Part shown: piece by piece, positions 56,565 through 63,847 of the stretch
How positions within the stretch are numbered: position 1 is the stretch's first letter
Layout of the letters: each line of letters begins with the position of its first letter
NCBI RefSeq assembly: GCF_026781265.1
Contig: NZ_JAKUVC010000004.1
Location: 1 to 64,000, forward strand
Reading direction: 5' to 3'
Origin: Streptococcus sanguinis
Lineage (GTDB): Bacteria; Bacillota; Bacilli; Lactobacillales; Streptococcaceae
Length of the DNA stretch: 64,000 nt
Position numbers and translations under genes: made by a program
Notes under the pieces: generated by a model
Told to the model about the DNA's origin: nothing
Seen by the model: only the letters and a program-made list of their open reading frames with translations
Databases searched by the model: none

Positions 56565-56668
56565 GTACCTTCATTGGTTTACCTCAAACCTGTTGTGATG
56601 TAAGTTAATGAAGCCTTAACCACGCTGTTTGCTGAGCTTGACTCCGGGCAGTGTGGCTATTTTTTTAT
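56565..56668 (+). ncRNA. Probable small RNA or structured leader, unassigned
   Basis: About 100 nt run from a strong promoter to an intrinsic terminator (CCACGCTG/CAGTGTGG, 56620-56656, then T7). A 5' hairpin CTTCATT/AATGAAG (56569-56613) has an inner TTTAC/GTAAG stem. A competing smaller hairpin GGTTT/AAACC (56576-56590) would present ACCTC in its loop, complementary to Shine-Dalgarno sequences. It lies upstream of trmL. I know no matching riboswitch class. Confidence 0.6.
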
Positions 56669-56699
56669 CTAAAGAAAATACTAGGAAAATATTCTTATT

Positions 56700-57203
56700 A
56701 TGAAAAATCATATCGTTCTTTTTGAGCCTCAGATTCCGCAGAATACCGGCAATATTGCCCGTACTTGCGCTGCAACTAATTCGCCGCTTCACATCATCAA
56801 ACCCATGGGTTTTCCCATTGATGACCGCAAGATGAAACGGGCGGGGCTGGACTATTGGGATAAGCTGGACATCACCTATTATGAGAGTTTAGAAGATTTT
56901 ATGGAGCAGATGAACGGCCGTCTTTACCTGATTTCTAAGTTTGCAGAGAAGGTCTATTCTGAGGAGAATTTTGCTGTAGAAGGCTCGCATTATTTTATGT
57001 TTGGCCGGGAGGACAAGGGACTGCCAGAGGAATTTATGCGTCGTCATCCAGAAAAGGCCCTGCGTATTCCTATGAATGACCAGCATGTCCGCAGCCTCAA
57101 TGTTTCAAATACAGTCTGCATGATTGTCTATGAAGCCCTGCGTCAGCAGAATTTTGCTGGCTTAGATTTGGTACACGAGTATGAAGCGGACAAGCTGAAG
57201 TAG
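56700..57203 (+). CDS. trmL: tRNA (cytidine/uridine-34-2'-O)-methyltransferase TrmL
   Basis: This 167-aa SPOUT enzyme has [17 protein letters not shown] (residues 7-23), [12 protein letters not shown] (about 101-112) and [18 protein letters not shown] (about 133-150). It methylates the ribose of the wobble base in tRNA-Leu isoacceptors. The start has only a weak AGGA upstream. Terminator and promoter of ribU follow. Confidence 0.95.
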   Translation: MKNHIVLFEPQIPQNTGNIARTCAATNSPLHIIKPMGFPIDDRKMKRAGLDYWDKLDITYYESLEDFMEQMNGRLYLISKFAEKVYSEENFAVEGSHYFMFGREDKGLPEEFMRRHPEKALRIPMNDQHVRSLNVSNTVCMIVYEALRQQNFAGLDLVHEYEADKLK

Positions 57204-57286
57204 CGGAATGAATGTATCTAAGCAGTTAATTTTCCTAATAGATAGAATACTATTGTTGAAACATTTTTAATTACATCAATCAAATC

Positions 57287-57309
57287 GCTTGCTCTGGCAG
57301 GCTTTTTTT
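57287..57309 (+). terminator. trmL terminator overlapping the ribU promoter
   Basis: The stem GCTTGC/GCAGGC with a 4-nt loop is followed by T7. The stem overlaps the -35 element of the next promoter. Confidence 0.65.
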
Positions 57310-57317
57310 GTTATGAT
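57289..57317 (+). promoter_or_regulatory. ribU promoter
   Basis: TTGCTC (57289-57294) and TATGAT (57312-57317) are separated by 17 bp, ending just before the FMN riboswitch. An overlapping GATAAT could also serve as -10. Confidence 0.6.
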
Positions 57318-57323
57318 AATGAT

Positions 57324-57463
57324 GTCTTCAGGGCAGGGTGAGATTCCCGACCGGCGGTAATTTTTGGATTGGAAATTTTTTCTCAATGCCAAATCAAGTC
57401 CGCGAGCGCAAGCTGATGTGGTGAGATTCCACAACCGACAGTATAGTCTGGATGGGAGAAGAC
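57324..57463 (+). promoter_or_regulatory. FMN riboswitch (RFN element)
   Basis: The conserved blocks are present in order: TCTTCAGGGCAGGGTGAGA-like 5' arm with ATTCCCGACCGGCGGTAA, then AGTCCGCGAGC, GGTGAGATTCC, ACCGACAGTATAGTCTGGATGGGAGAAGA (in parts). It senses FMN and turns off riboflavin uptake. The 3' arm ends about 135 nt before ribU; hairpin AGCT/AGCT followed by T6 near 57533-57548 may be the expression platform. Confidence 0.97.
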
Positions 57464-57598
57464 GAGAGGCAGTGAAGCAATCTTGCCGTTTAATCTTTAT
57501 TTAAGGGCTGAGCCTTATACTAAATAATCATTAGCTGACAAGCTTTTTTCAGTGGCCTTTCCGGCTTCTCTAATTTTTATAAATTGGAGGAACCTGTG

Positions 57599-58156
57599 AT
57601 GACAAATACTCGTAAATTGGCGATTGTAGCAGTTTTATCTGCTCTATCATTTCTACTCATGCTTTATGAGATTCCCTTGATAACCGAGTTTTTAAAGTTG
57701 GATTTTTCAATTATTCCGATTTTACTGGCTTTGGTAGTCTTGGATTTAAAAAGCTCTCTGGCAGTGCTCTTGATTCGCTCTGTCTTAAAGCTAGCTTTGA
57801 ATAATAATGGTGTAGGTACTCTAATCGGTCTCCCCATGAATATGCTGGCAGTAGCTGTCTTTGTTTCTGTTTTTTCACTTTTATGGAAAAAAAGAAAGAG
57901 CTTATCTAGCTATGTGAAGGCTTCCTTGGCAGCAACGCTTGGTCTAACGATTACTATGATCATTCTAAATGTCATTTATGCTGTGCCTCTCTATGCGAGG
58001 TTTGCTGGTTTTGATATTAATAAGGCATTTGGTATTTCTAAGTATCTGCTGACCATGATTGTCCCTTTTAACCTATTAGAAGGAGTGATTTGGGCTGTCG
58101 TCTTTTGGCTAATTTACAAACTATTACAGCCCGTCCTAAAACGCTATGAAAAATAA
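57599..58156 (+). CDS. ribU: Riboflavin ECF transporter S component RibU
   Basis: This 185-aa integral membrane protein has six hydrophobic helices; the EIPLITEFLKLDFSIIPILLAL segment (in parts, residues 24-45) is typical of RibU. It binds riboflavin and couples to the shared ECF energising module, encoded elsewhere. ATG 57599 follows GGAGG by 8 nt; an upstream TTG in frame overlaps the Shine-Dalgarno and is rejected. It overlaps the PAP2 gene by 11 bp. Confidence 0.95.
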   Translation: MTNTRKLAIVAVLSALSFLLMLYEIPLITEFLKLDFSIIPILLALVVLDLKSSLAVLLIRSVLKLALNNNGVGTLIGLPMNMLAVAVFVSVFSLLWKKRKSLSSYVKASLAATLGLTITMIILNVIYAVPLYARFAGFDINKAFGISKYLLTMIVPFNLLEGVIWAVVFWLIYKLLQPVLKRYEK

Positions 58157-58796
58157 ACAATCTTATCTAACAAAGGGCTCTTTTGCCCTTTTACTTTTCG
58201 TCATGCTAGGATACATGGTCAAGTTTTATCCTGAGCAGCTGACCAGCTTTGACACCCCGCTTCAGACCTGGTTGCGGGGAGACTTGCCTGCAGCTTTGAC
58301 GACTTTTTTCAAACTTGTGACCAGTGTGATTGATCCGATGGGGATTATCATCTGGGTTTTAGCTCTTGCCCTGTTTTTCCTTTATAAAAAATGGAAACTG
58401 GAAGCTGCCTTGCTAGCGGGAAATCTGGTCTTACATGGGATTTTGATTAAGCTGATTAAACTCGTTTACCACAGAAGCCGGCCGAGTCTTTCGCATTTGG
58501 TCGAAGAGGGCGGTTACTCTTTCCCTAGCGGACATTCCATGGCGACAGCCATTGTTCTTGGGACTTTGATTATTATCGCTCAGCAACGGATTCAAAACCA
58601 AAAAATAAAGCGCTTGGTACAAGGCCTGCTCCTGGTCTATATCTTTACTGTTATGGCGTCTAGAGTCTATCTTGGAGTGCACTATCCGACAGATGTTATG
58701 GGAGGAGCCTTGATGGGCTTTGCCATTTTGAATATCGAATTTCCCTTTTATGACAAGCTGCGCTTTCAGTGGCGTTTCAAGGGAAAGCAGAAATAA
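58146..58796 (+). CDS. PAP2-family membrane phosphatase
   Basis: This 216-aa protein has about six transmembrane segments and the three phosphatase motifs KLVYHRSRP, YSFPSGHSMAT and SRVYLGVHYPTD. It removes phosphate from membrane lipids such as undecaprenyl pyrophosphate or phosphatidic acid. It overlaps ribU and so falls under FMN control, an unusual pairing that may simply reflect read-through. Confidence 0.9.
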   Translation: MKNKQSYLTKGSFALLLFVMLGYMVKFYPEQLTSFDTPLQTWLRGDLPAALTTFFKLVTSVIDPMGIIIWVLALALFFLYKKWKLEAALLAGNLVLHGILIKLIKLVYHRSRPSLSHLVEEGGYSFPSGHSMATAIVLGTLIIIAQQRIQNQKIKRLVQGLLLVYIFTVMASRVYLGVHYPTDVMGGALMGFAILNIEFPFYDKLRFQWRFKGKQK

Positions 58797-58892
58797 ATAT
58801 AGATGAGAGAGGTTGGCTTTGCCGGCCTTTTTTCTCTTGATAAAGGGACTTGAATTGTGTAAGATAGGAGCGAGAAATATTAGGAGGTTAGT

Positions 58893-59201
58893 ATGGCCCT
58901 TTTAAATAAAGAAATTATTAAAGCCGTCTTTGCTGTTGTAGATGCTATTCCTTTTGGGCGAGTGGCAACCTATGGCCAGATTGCTCGTCTGATTGGGCGA
59001 CCTAAAAATGCCCGCTTGGTGGCAAAGATTCTCAGTCAGTCGGAGCTTTATGGCGGTCAGCATCCTTGCCATCGGGTGGTCAATGCTGCAGGTCGCCTCG
59101 CACCTGGCTGGCAAGAGCAGGAGCACTTTCTCTGGGCCGAAGGAGTGGACTTGAAGGCCAATGGCTGTGTAGATCTCAAGCGTTATCAGTGGGAGCTATG
59201 A
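58893..59201 (+). CDS. MGMT-family DNA-binding domain protein (Ogt-like, short)
   Basis: This 102-aa protein is a stand-alone C-terminal domain of O6-alkylguanine-DNA alkyltransferase: RVATYGQIARLIG recognition helix (residues about 24-36) and HPCHRVVNAAGRL with the alkyl-acceptor Cys present (about 56-68). True alkyltransferase-like proteins replace this Cys, so this short form could still be reactive. AGGAGG precedes ATG. It is followed by a leaderless radical SAM gene. Confidence 0.9.
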   Translation: MALLNKEIIKAVFAVVDAIPFGRVATYGQIARLIGRPKNARLVAKILSQSELYGGQHPCHRVVNAAGRLAPGWQEQEHFLWAEGVDLKANGCVDLKRYQWEL

Positions 59202-59256
59202 CTTCCTTCTTTCCTTGTGAAAGAGGGAATTTTTGTTTCTCAGGTCTTTTTTGTGG

Positions 59257-59269
59257 TAGAATGAAAAGT
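59257..59269 (+). promoter_or_regulatory. Leaderless promoter of the radical SAM gene
   Basis: Extended -10 TGG-TAGAAT (59257-59262) is followed by 7 nt and the ATG at 59270. No Shine-Dalgarno is present; an ATG at 59261 overlaps the -10 itself. Confidence 0.68.
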
Positions 59270-60208
59270 ATGAAATCTTACAATTCTTTGAACGATTATT
59301 ATCATAAACTTTTTGGCGAGAAGACTTTTAAGGTGCCCATTGATGCGGGTTTTGACTGTCCTAATCGGGATGGTACGGTAGCGCATGGAGGCTGTACTTT
59401 CTGTACCGTTTCGGGCTCGGGTGATGCCATTGTGGCACCAGATGCGCCCATTCGCGAGCAGTTCTATAAGGAAATTGACTTCATGCACCACAAGTGGCCA
59501 AATGTTCGTAGGTATCTGGTCTATTTCCAGAACTTCACCAATACACATGAGAAGCTTGAAGTGATCCGTAAGCGTTATGAGCAAGCTATTAACGAGCCAG
59601 GTGTCGTTGGACTCAATATCGGGACTCGACCGGACTGTTTGCCTGATGAGACCATAGCCTACTTGGCTGACTTATCCGAGCGTATGCATGTGACCGTGGA
59701 ACTGGGGCTTCAGACTACCTATGAGGAGACCTCGCACCTCATCAATCGTGCCCATTCTTATGAGCTATATGTGGAGACGGTCCAGCGAGTTCGTAGGCTG
59801 GCTCCCAAGGCGGAGATTGTCTCTCACTTGATCAACGGCCTGCCGGGTGAAACCCATGAGATGATGCTGGAGAATGTCCGTCGCTGTGTGACGGATAATG
59901 ACATTCAGGGAATTAAGCTCCACTTGCTTCACTTGATGACTAATACCCGTATGCAGCGGGATTACCATGAGGGGCGACTGCAGCTGCTCAGTCAGGAGGA
60001 GTATGTCTCCATCATCTGTGACCAGCTGGAGATTATTCCCGAGCATATCGTCATCCACCGTATCACGGGCGATGCTCCGCGAGACATGTTGATTGGCCCT
60101 ATGTGGAGCCTCAATAAATGGGAAGTTCTCAATGCCATCGAGGCAGAAATGCGTCGTCGTGGCAGTAAGCAAGGCTGTAAAGCAAAGGAGCAGAGATTCG
60201 TATGTTAA
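59270..60208 (+). CDS. TIGR01212-family radical SAM protein (YtqA-like)
   Basis: This 312-aa protein has a Cys motif CPNRDGTVAHGGCTFC (residues about 24-39; CX8CX2C variant), then NIGTRPDCLPDE and VELGLQTTYEE. YtqA-like proteins are radical SAM enzymes genomically tied to mnmM. The start at ATG 59270 lies 7 nt after TAGAAT. A much longer upstream frame reads through the MGMT gene and is rejected. It overlaps mnmM by 7 bp. Confidence 0.88.
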   Translation: MKSYNSLNDYYHKLFGEKTFKVPIDAGFDCPNRDGTVAHGGCTFCTVSGSGDAIVAPDAPIREQFYKEIDFMHHKWPNVRRYLVYFQNFTNTHEKLEVIRKRYEQAINEPGVVGLNIGTRPDCLPDETIAYLADLSERMHVTVELGLQTTYEETSHLINRAHSYELYVETVQRVRRLAPKAEIVSHLINGLPGETHEMMLENVRRCVTDNDIQGIKLHLLHLMTNTRMQRDYHEGRLQLLSQEEYVSIICDQLEIIPEHIVIHRITGDAPRDMLIGPMWSLNKWEVLNAIEAEMRRRGSKQGCKAKEQRFVC

Positions 60209-60753
60209 GACCCTTACAGATGGCCCATGCCTTTTTGGCAGAAATCGTGACCAAGGAAGATACCGTAGTGGATGCCACTATGGGCAATGGGCATGACACC
60301 CTTTTTCTGGCTCAGTTGGCCAAGCAAGTCTACGCTTTTGACATTCAGGAGCAGGCTTTGGAAAAGACCCGCCAGCGCTTGGCAGAAGCGAATTTGGATA
60401 ATGCCCAGCTAATCTTGGCTGGCCATGAGACTCTGGACCAATACCTAGACCATTTCAAGGCTGCCATTTTCAATCTTGGCTACCTACCTTCGGCGGATAA
60501 GTCTGTCATTACAAGATCCGATACGACGCTGGAAGCTTTGGAAAAGGTCTGCCGGGGCTTAGAAAAAGGCGGCAGAGCAGCTATCATGATTTACTACGGG
60601 CATGAAGGTGGCGAAGTTGAAAAAGATGCGGTGCTAGACTTCGTTAGTCAACTGCCCCAGCAGGACTTCACCGTTGCCCTCTACAAGACCATCAATCAGA
60701 TTAACCATCCGCCTTTCCTGGTCATGATTGAGAAATTGAGAGAAGAAACTTGA
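60202..60753 (+). CDS. mnmM: tRNA mnm5s2U34 methyltransferase MnmM (YtqB)
   Basis: This 183-aa class I methyltransferase has VDATMGNGHDTLFLAQL (AdoMet motif I, residues about 22-38), FNLGYLPSADKS and MIYYGHEGGEVE. YtqB homologues were shown to methylate nm5s2U to mnm5s2U at the tRNA wobble position. AAGGAG lies 9 nt before ATG. It forms a two-gene unit with the radical SAM gene and is followed by a strong terminator. Confidence 0.92.
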   Translation: MLRPLQMAHAFLAEIVTKEDTVVDATMGNGHDTLFLAQLAKQVYAFDIQEQALEKTRQRLAEANLDNAQLILAGHETLDQYLDHFKAAIFNLGYLPSADKSVITRSDTTLEALEKVCRGLEKGGRAAIMIYYGHEGGEVEKDAVLDFVSQLPQQDFTVALYKTINQINHPPFLVMIEKLREET

Positions 60754-60758
60754 TATAT

Positions 60759-60820
60759 AATAAGGATACAGAGAGAAAAGCCAGATAATAGGAGCTTTCA
60801 GTACTGTATCCTTATTTTTA
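60759..60820 (+). terminator. Terminator after mnmM
   Basis: A 13-bp stem AATAAGGATACAG/CTGTATCCTTATT encloses a smaller GAAAAGC/GCTTTC hairpin and is followed by T5. Confidence 0.88.
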
Positions 60821-60878
60821 AATCGTGAAAATCAAATAATTAGCTCTAAAAGAATAGAATTAAGGTGTGTGTAAATTT

Positions 60879-60917
60879 AAAGTCTTATATTTTCTTACAA
60901 AGAAGATATAAGACTTT
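60879..60917 (+). repeat. Near-perfect 39-nt inverted repeat at the TetR promoter
   Basis: An 18-bp stem (AAAGTCTTATAT plus TTTCTT, one G-U pair) closes a 3-nt loop and abuts a TTGACA -35 box (60917-60922). A separate strong terminator already lies upstream, so this repeat is more likely an operator for the TetR protein or a second terminator. Confidence 0.6.
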
Positions 60918-60991
60918 TGACATTTTTCATTTTATATGATAATCTATGACTGTAAAATCAAAAAACGTCACATAGTTTTTAGGAGGAAGTT

Positions 60992-61588
60992 ATGGCTACT
61001 GCTTTTACTGCTGAAGAAAAAGAAGTAATTAGAAAGAAATTACATAAAGTTGCAAAGGAATGCCTTCAAAGATATGGAGTTAAGAAAACCACAGTTGACC
61101 AGATGGCAGCAATGGTAGATATTTCTAAAGGTTCTTTTTATAATTTTTATTCTTCAAAGGAAATGTTATTTTTTGCGGTCTTAGAAGAATATCAAATAGA
61201 TGTTATGGATCGCCTGACAGAACAATTAGATATGGAAGCCAAGATAGATACAAATCGTCTGGTAGAGTTACTTTATGATTTTTATCAAGATTTTCGCTAT
61301 TCATTTATGTATACCATATTTAAAAATCATGAAATGGAATTACTCGTAAGAAAATTACCAAAAGAGGTGATAACAAATCATCATCTGATAGATGATAGGA
61401 TGGTAAAAAAAATTGTATCCCGAATCAATATTAGAGAAAATGTGTCGGTAGAAATCGTCTCTGCTTTATTTAGAACGATTGCTATGACTATATTACACAT
61501 CGAGGAAATCGGTGAAGAACAATTTGATACTACATTGAAGTTAGTCATACAAGGAATTGTTGAGCAAATTACTAAGGAGGATAGGTAA
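60992..61588 (+). CDS. TetR/AcrR-family regulator
   Basis: This 198-aa protein has the N-terminal TetR helix-turn-helix GVKKTTVDQMAAMVDISKGSFYNFY (in parts, residues about 31-55) and a helical ligand domain. It probably represses its own operon and is induced by a compound exported by the following ABC transporter. AGGAGG lies 6-7 nt before ATG. Its TAA abuts the start of the ABC gene. AT-rich compared with the mnmM region. Confidence 0.92.
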   Translation: MATAFTAEEKEVIRKKLHKVAKECLQRYGVKKTTVDQMAAMVDISKGSFYNFYSSKEMLFFAVLEEYQIDVMDRLTEQLDMEAKIDTNRLVELLYDFYQDFRYSFMYTIFKNHEMELLVRKLPKEVITNHHLIDDRMVKKIVSRINIRENVSVEIVSALFRTIAMTILHIEEIGEEQFDTTLKLVIQGIVEQITKEDR

Positions 61589-62541
61589 TGGTGAAAGAAG
61601 CAATTAGAACCGCAAACCTTTCTAAAAGATATGGAACAAAAAATGTTGTCAACAACTTGAATATATCAATAAAAAGTGTTGAAATAGTAGGTTTTTTAGG
61701 ACTGAATGGTGCAGGGAAAACAACGACGATGCGAATGATGCTAGGATTGATAAAATCTACATCAGGAGAATGTTATATCCAAGGAAAAAAGTTAGATCTG
61801 AGTAATTTAGAACTTCGAAATGAAATAGGTTATATTATTGAGACACCTTATTCTTATCCAGACTTAACTGTGAGAGAAAATTTAGAAATAGTTAGTAAAT
61901 TAAGAGGGGTTAATAAAGATAATATTGACTGGGTAATTGAAAAATTAAAACTAAAGCAATATGAACATAAACAGGAGAAGCATCTTTCTTTAGGAAATGT
62001 TGCACGTTTAGGAATTGCAAAAGCGATTATTCATAAACCTAAAATCCTAATTCTTGATGAGCCAACAAATGGATTAGATCCTTTTGGAGTTATTGAAGTA
62101 AGAGAGCTGTTAAAGGAATTGGCAAATAATCTAGGTACAACTGTTCTTATTTCAAGTCATAATCTGGAAGAAATATCTAAAATTGCTACTAGAATAGTCA
62201 TTATACATGAGGGCAGACTTATAAGAGAAGTTGAAAGCAGTGAATTAGAACAGTACTTAGAAAAGAAGTTACTAGTAAGTGGCTCTAATAATAAGGCCAT
62301 GAAAGAAGTGTTATCTAACCATGGCTATCAGGTAAACATTCAATCAGACACAGAAAATAATATCAATTTTTTAGAACTAATTGATACAAAATCTGTGGAA
62401 TATCCGGAAGAAATTGCTGCATTGCTAGTTAATGTAGGTTATCCACCCAAATCGCTGGCTGTTGAAAAAGAAGATTTAGAACATTATTTCTTAAGAATAC
62501 TGAATGACTATAATGGAGGAATTTCAAATGAAAAAGCTTAG
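61588..62541 (+). CDS. ABC transporter ATP-binding protein (BcrA-like)
   Basis: This 317-aa ATPase has Walker A GLNGAGKTTTMR (residues about 42-53), a degenerate signature LSLGNVARLGIAKA instead of LSGGQ, and Walker B ILILDEPTNGLDP. It resembles exporters of peptide antibiotics (BcrA and lantibiotic-immunity types), with a C-terminal extension. It overlaps the permease by 14 bp and the regulator by one base. Confidence 0.9.
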   Translation: MVKEAIRTANLSKRYGTKNVVNNLNISIKSVEIVGFLGLNGAGKTTTMRMMLGLIKSTSGECYIQGKKLDLSNLELRNEIGYIIETPYSYPDLTVRENLEIVSKLRGVNKDNIDWVIEKLKLKQYEHKQEKHLSLGNVARLGIAKAIIHKPKILILDEPTNGLDPFGVIEVRELLKELANNLGTTVLISSHNLEEISKIATRIVIIHEGRLIREVESSELEQYLEKKLLVSGSNNKAMKEVLSNHGYQVNIQSDTENNINFLELIDTKSVEYPEEIAALLVNVGYPPKSLAVEKEDLEHYFLRILNDYNGGISNEKA

Positions 62542-63304
62542 TTCCTGTATTTTAATTGAATGGAGAAAGTTAATAAAATCAAAACTTTCCATCGTAACTG
62601 CTTGTTCTATCTGTTTAGTTCCTTTTATTGTTGGGCTGTTTGCAACTATGATGAAATATCCAGAGAATTTCAAAAATCTTGGATTGATTTCTGCAAAAAT
62701 GGAAATGATGAGGATAACAGACTGGTCGTCGTACTTAATGACCGTATCACAAGTCATTTCTGTTGGGGGATTGCTCATTTTTGGATTTACAGCATCTTGG
62801 GTTTTTGGTAGAGAATATTCTGATAAAACGATGATAGACCTATTAGCACTCCCGATAAAAAGAGATACAATCGTATTATCCAAGTTTATCGTTATCGCTT
62901 TGTGGAGCTATATTCTATCAATTTTTGCACTTTTATTAGGATTGTTGGCTGGCAATTTGATTGGACTTGAGGGTGGGAGCTTAACGGTGATTTTCAAAGG
63001 TATACTTACTTTTGGTTATTGTACTACTCTTACGATCATACTCTCTACTCCAGTGGCTTTTTTTGCTTGTTTAGGCCGGGGATATTTGTCTCCATTGGCA
63101 TTTATTATTTTTACTATTATTTTTTCTCAACTTGGTTCTGCTCTTAACTTTGGGAAATACATTCCATGGGCGATTCCTGCACTCGCAAGTGGTATTGCAG
63201 GAAAAGCGCTATTGAATTTTGGGAGCATTGTCAGTTTATTTGGGGTAAGTATTCTAGGTCTTATCGCAACAATAGCTTGGTGGAGGTATGCTGATTACGA
63301 TTAA
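62528..63304 (+). CDS. ABC-2 type permease
   Basis: This 258-aa protein has six transmembrane helices and a first short amphipathic start KKLSSCILIEWRKLIKSK. It is the membrane partner of the preceding ATPase. ATG 62528 follows GGAGG by 6 nt; an upstream frame start is inside the ATPase. The substrate is not visible; no bacteriocin or biosynthetic gene is next to it. Low GC. Confidence 0.88.
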   Translation: MKKLSSCILIEWRKLIKSKLSIVTACSICLVPFIVGLFATMMKYPENFKNLGLISAKMEMMRITDWSSYLMTVSQVISVGGLLIFGFTASWVFGREYSDKTMIDLLALPIKRDTIVLSKFIVIALWSYILSIFALLLGLLAGNLIGLEGGSLTVIFKGILTFGYCTTLTIILSTPVAFFACLGRGYLSPLAFIIFTIIFSQLGSALNFGKYIPWAIPALASGIAGKALLNFGSIVSLFGVSILGLIATIAWWRYADYD

Positions 63305-63364
63305 AATGAAGTGATGAAAATGCTAATAACACAAAACTAAGTCTTATTCATTTCCATTCAAAAC

Positions 63365-63400
63365 AACCCCTCCTGTTCAGATTGAAAAACAAGAGGGGTT
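63365..63400 (+). terminator. Hairpin after the ABC operon
   Basis: AACCCCTC/GAGGGGTT with inner TGTT/AACA forms a 12-bp interrupted stem. No T-run follows on the plus strand, so termination is not certain. Confidence 0.45.
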
Positions 63401-63405
63401 ATATT

Positions 63406-63587
63406 ATGACAATCGAAAGTTTTGGGGGGAGAGGGGACTATGTGAATATCGTTGGCCTAAATGAAAAGATAGTTTCTAATATACGTGATTTGGAAAAAAT
63501 GACCTTGTCTTTGATAAGTTAAGTGTCAAACCGTTCTCAGATGGCAGTTTTAGAATTAAGATAAAAGCCTGTTTTTACGGGCATTAG
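63406..63587 (+). pseudogene. Degraded small reading frame with A-tract frameshift
   Basis: From ATG 63406 the frame gives 38 residues (ESFGGRGDYVNIVGLNEKI is inside) and stops at TAA 63520. Adding one base in the A6 run at 63494-63499 would join it to an open -1 frame (LVFDKLSVKPFSDGSFRIK) ending at TAG 63585-63587. I do not recognise the ~60-residue composite; it could be a remnant of a mobile-element gene. No good ribosome binding site is seen. Confidence 0.35.
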
Positions 63588-63697
63588 TCAAGTAATCATA
63601 GCATTAACCTAAAAGAAGTTCAGCGAACGTCTTTAGACGTCGCTAGAGGGAAACGGCTTATAGCCGGTATACAAGCCACTCGTTTTCACGGGTGGTT
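63567..63697 (+). repeat. Cluster of four short hairpins, possible IS200/IS605-type remnant
   Basis: Successive stems are GCCTG/CGGGC (63567-63582), AGCG-ACGTC/GACGTCGCT (63622-63644), CGGCT/AGCCG (63654-63666) and AGCCACTCG/CGGGTGGTT (63674-63697). The last resembles right-end hairpins of IS200/IS605 elements, where TnpB guide RNA is encoded. No transposase or TnpB reading frame remains. Origin is uncertain. Confidence 0.35.
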
Positions 63698-63717
63698 ATG
63701 ATTTCTCAAAATGAGCA

Positions 63718-63751
63718 AAAAAACAGTAAACCTTTGTGATTTACTGTTTTA
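63718..63751. terminator. Bidirectional terminator
   Basis: A perfect stem AAAACAGTAAA/TTTACTGTTTT with a 9-nt loop. On the minus strand it can end the partial methyltransferase gene 97 bp away. Confidence 0.8.
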
Positions 63752-63847
63752 AAAATTCTTTTATTCAATTAGACAAACTGGGATTTTTAGATTTTAACCC
63801 TTAAGGAAAATAAAATGGGCTATTCTCCTGAAGCATGTTCTATAATA

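Noticed and set aside
59066..59269. Longer start for the radical SAM gene inside the MGMT-domain gene
   Set aside because: The extra N-terminus is out-of-frame reading of the MGMT gene; the promoter with TAGAAT and the conserved N-terminus favour ATG 59270.
63567..63697. CRISPR array or group II intron domain
   Set aside because: The four hairpins differ in sequence and spacing, with no repeated unit and no domain V-like sequence.
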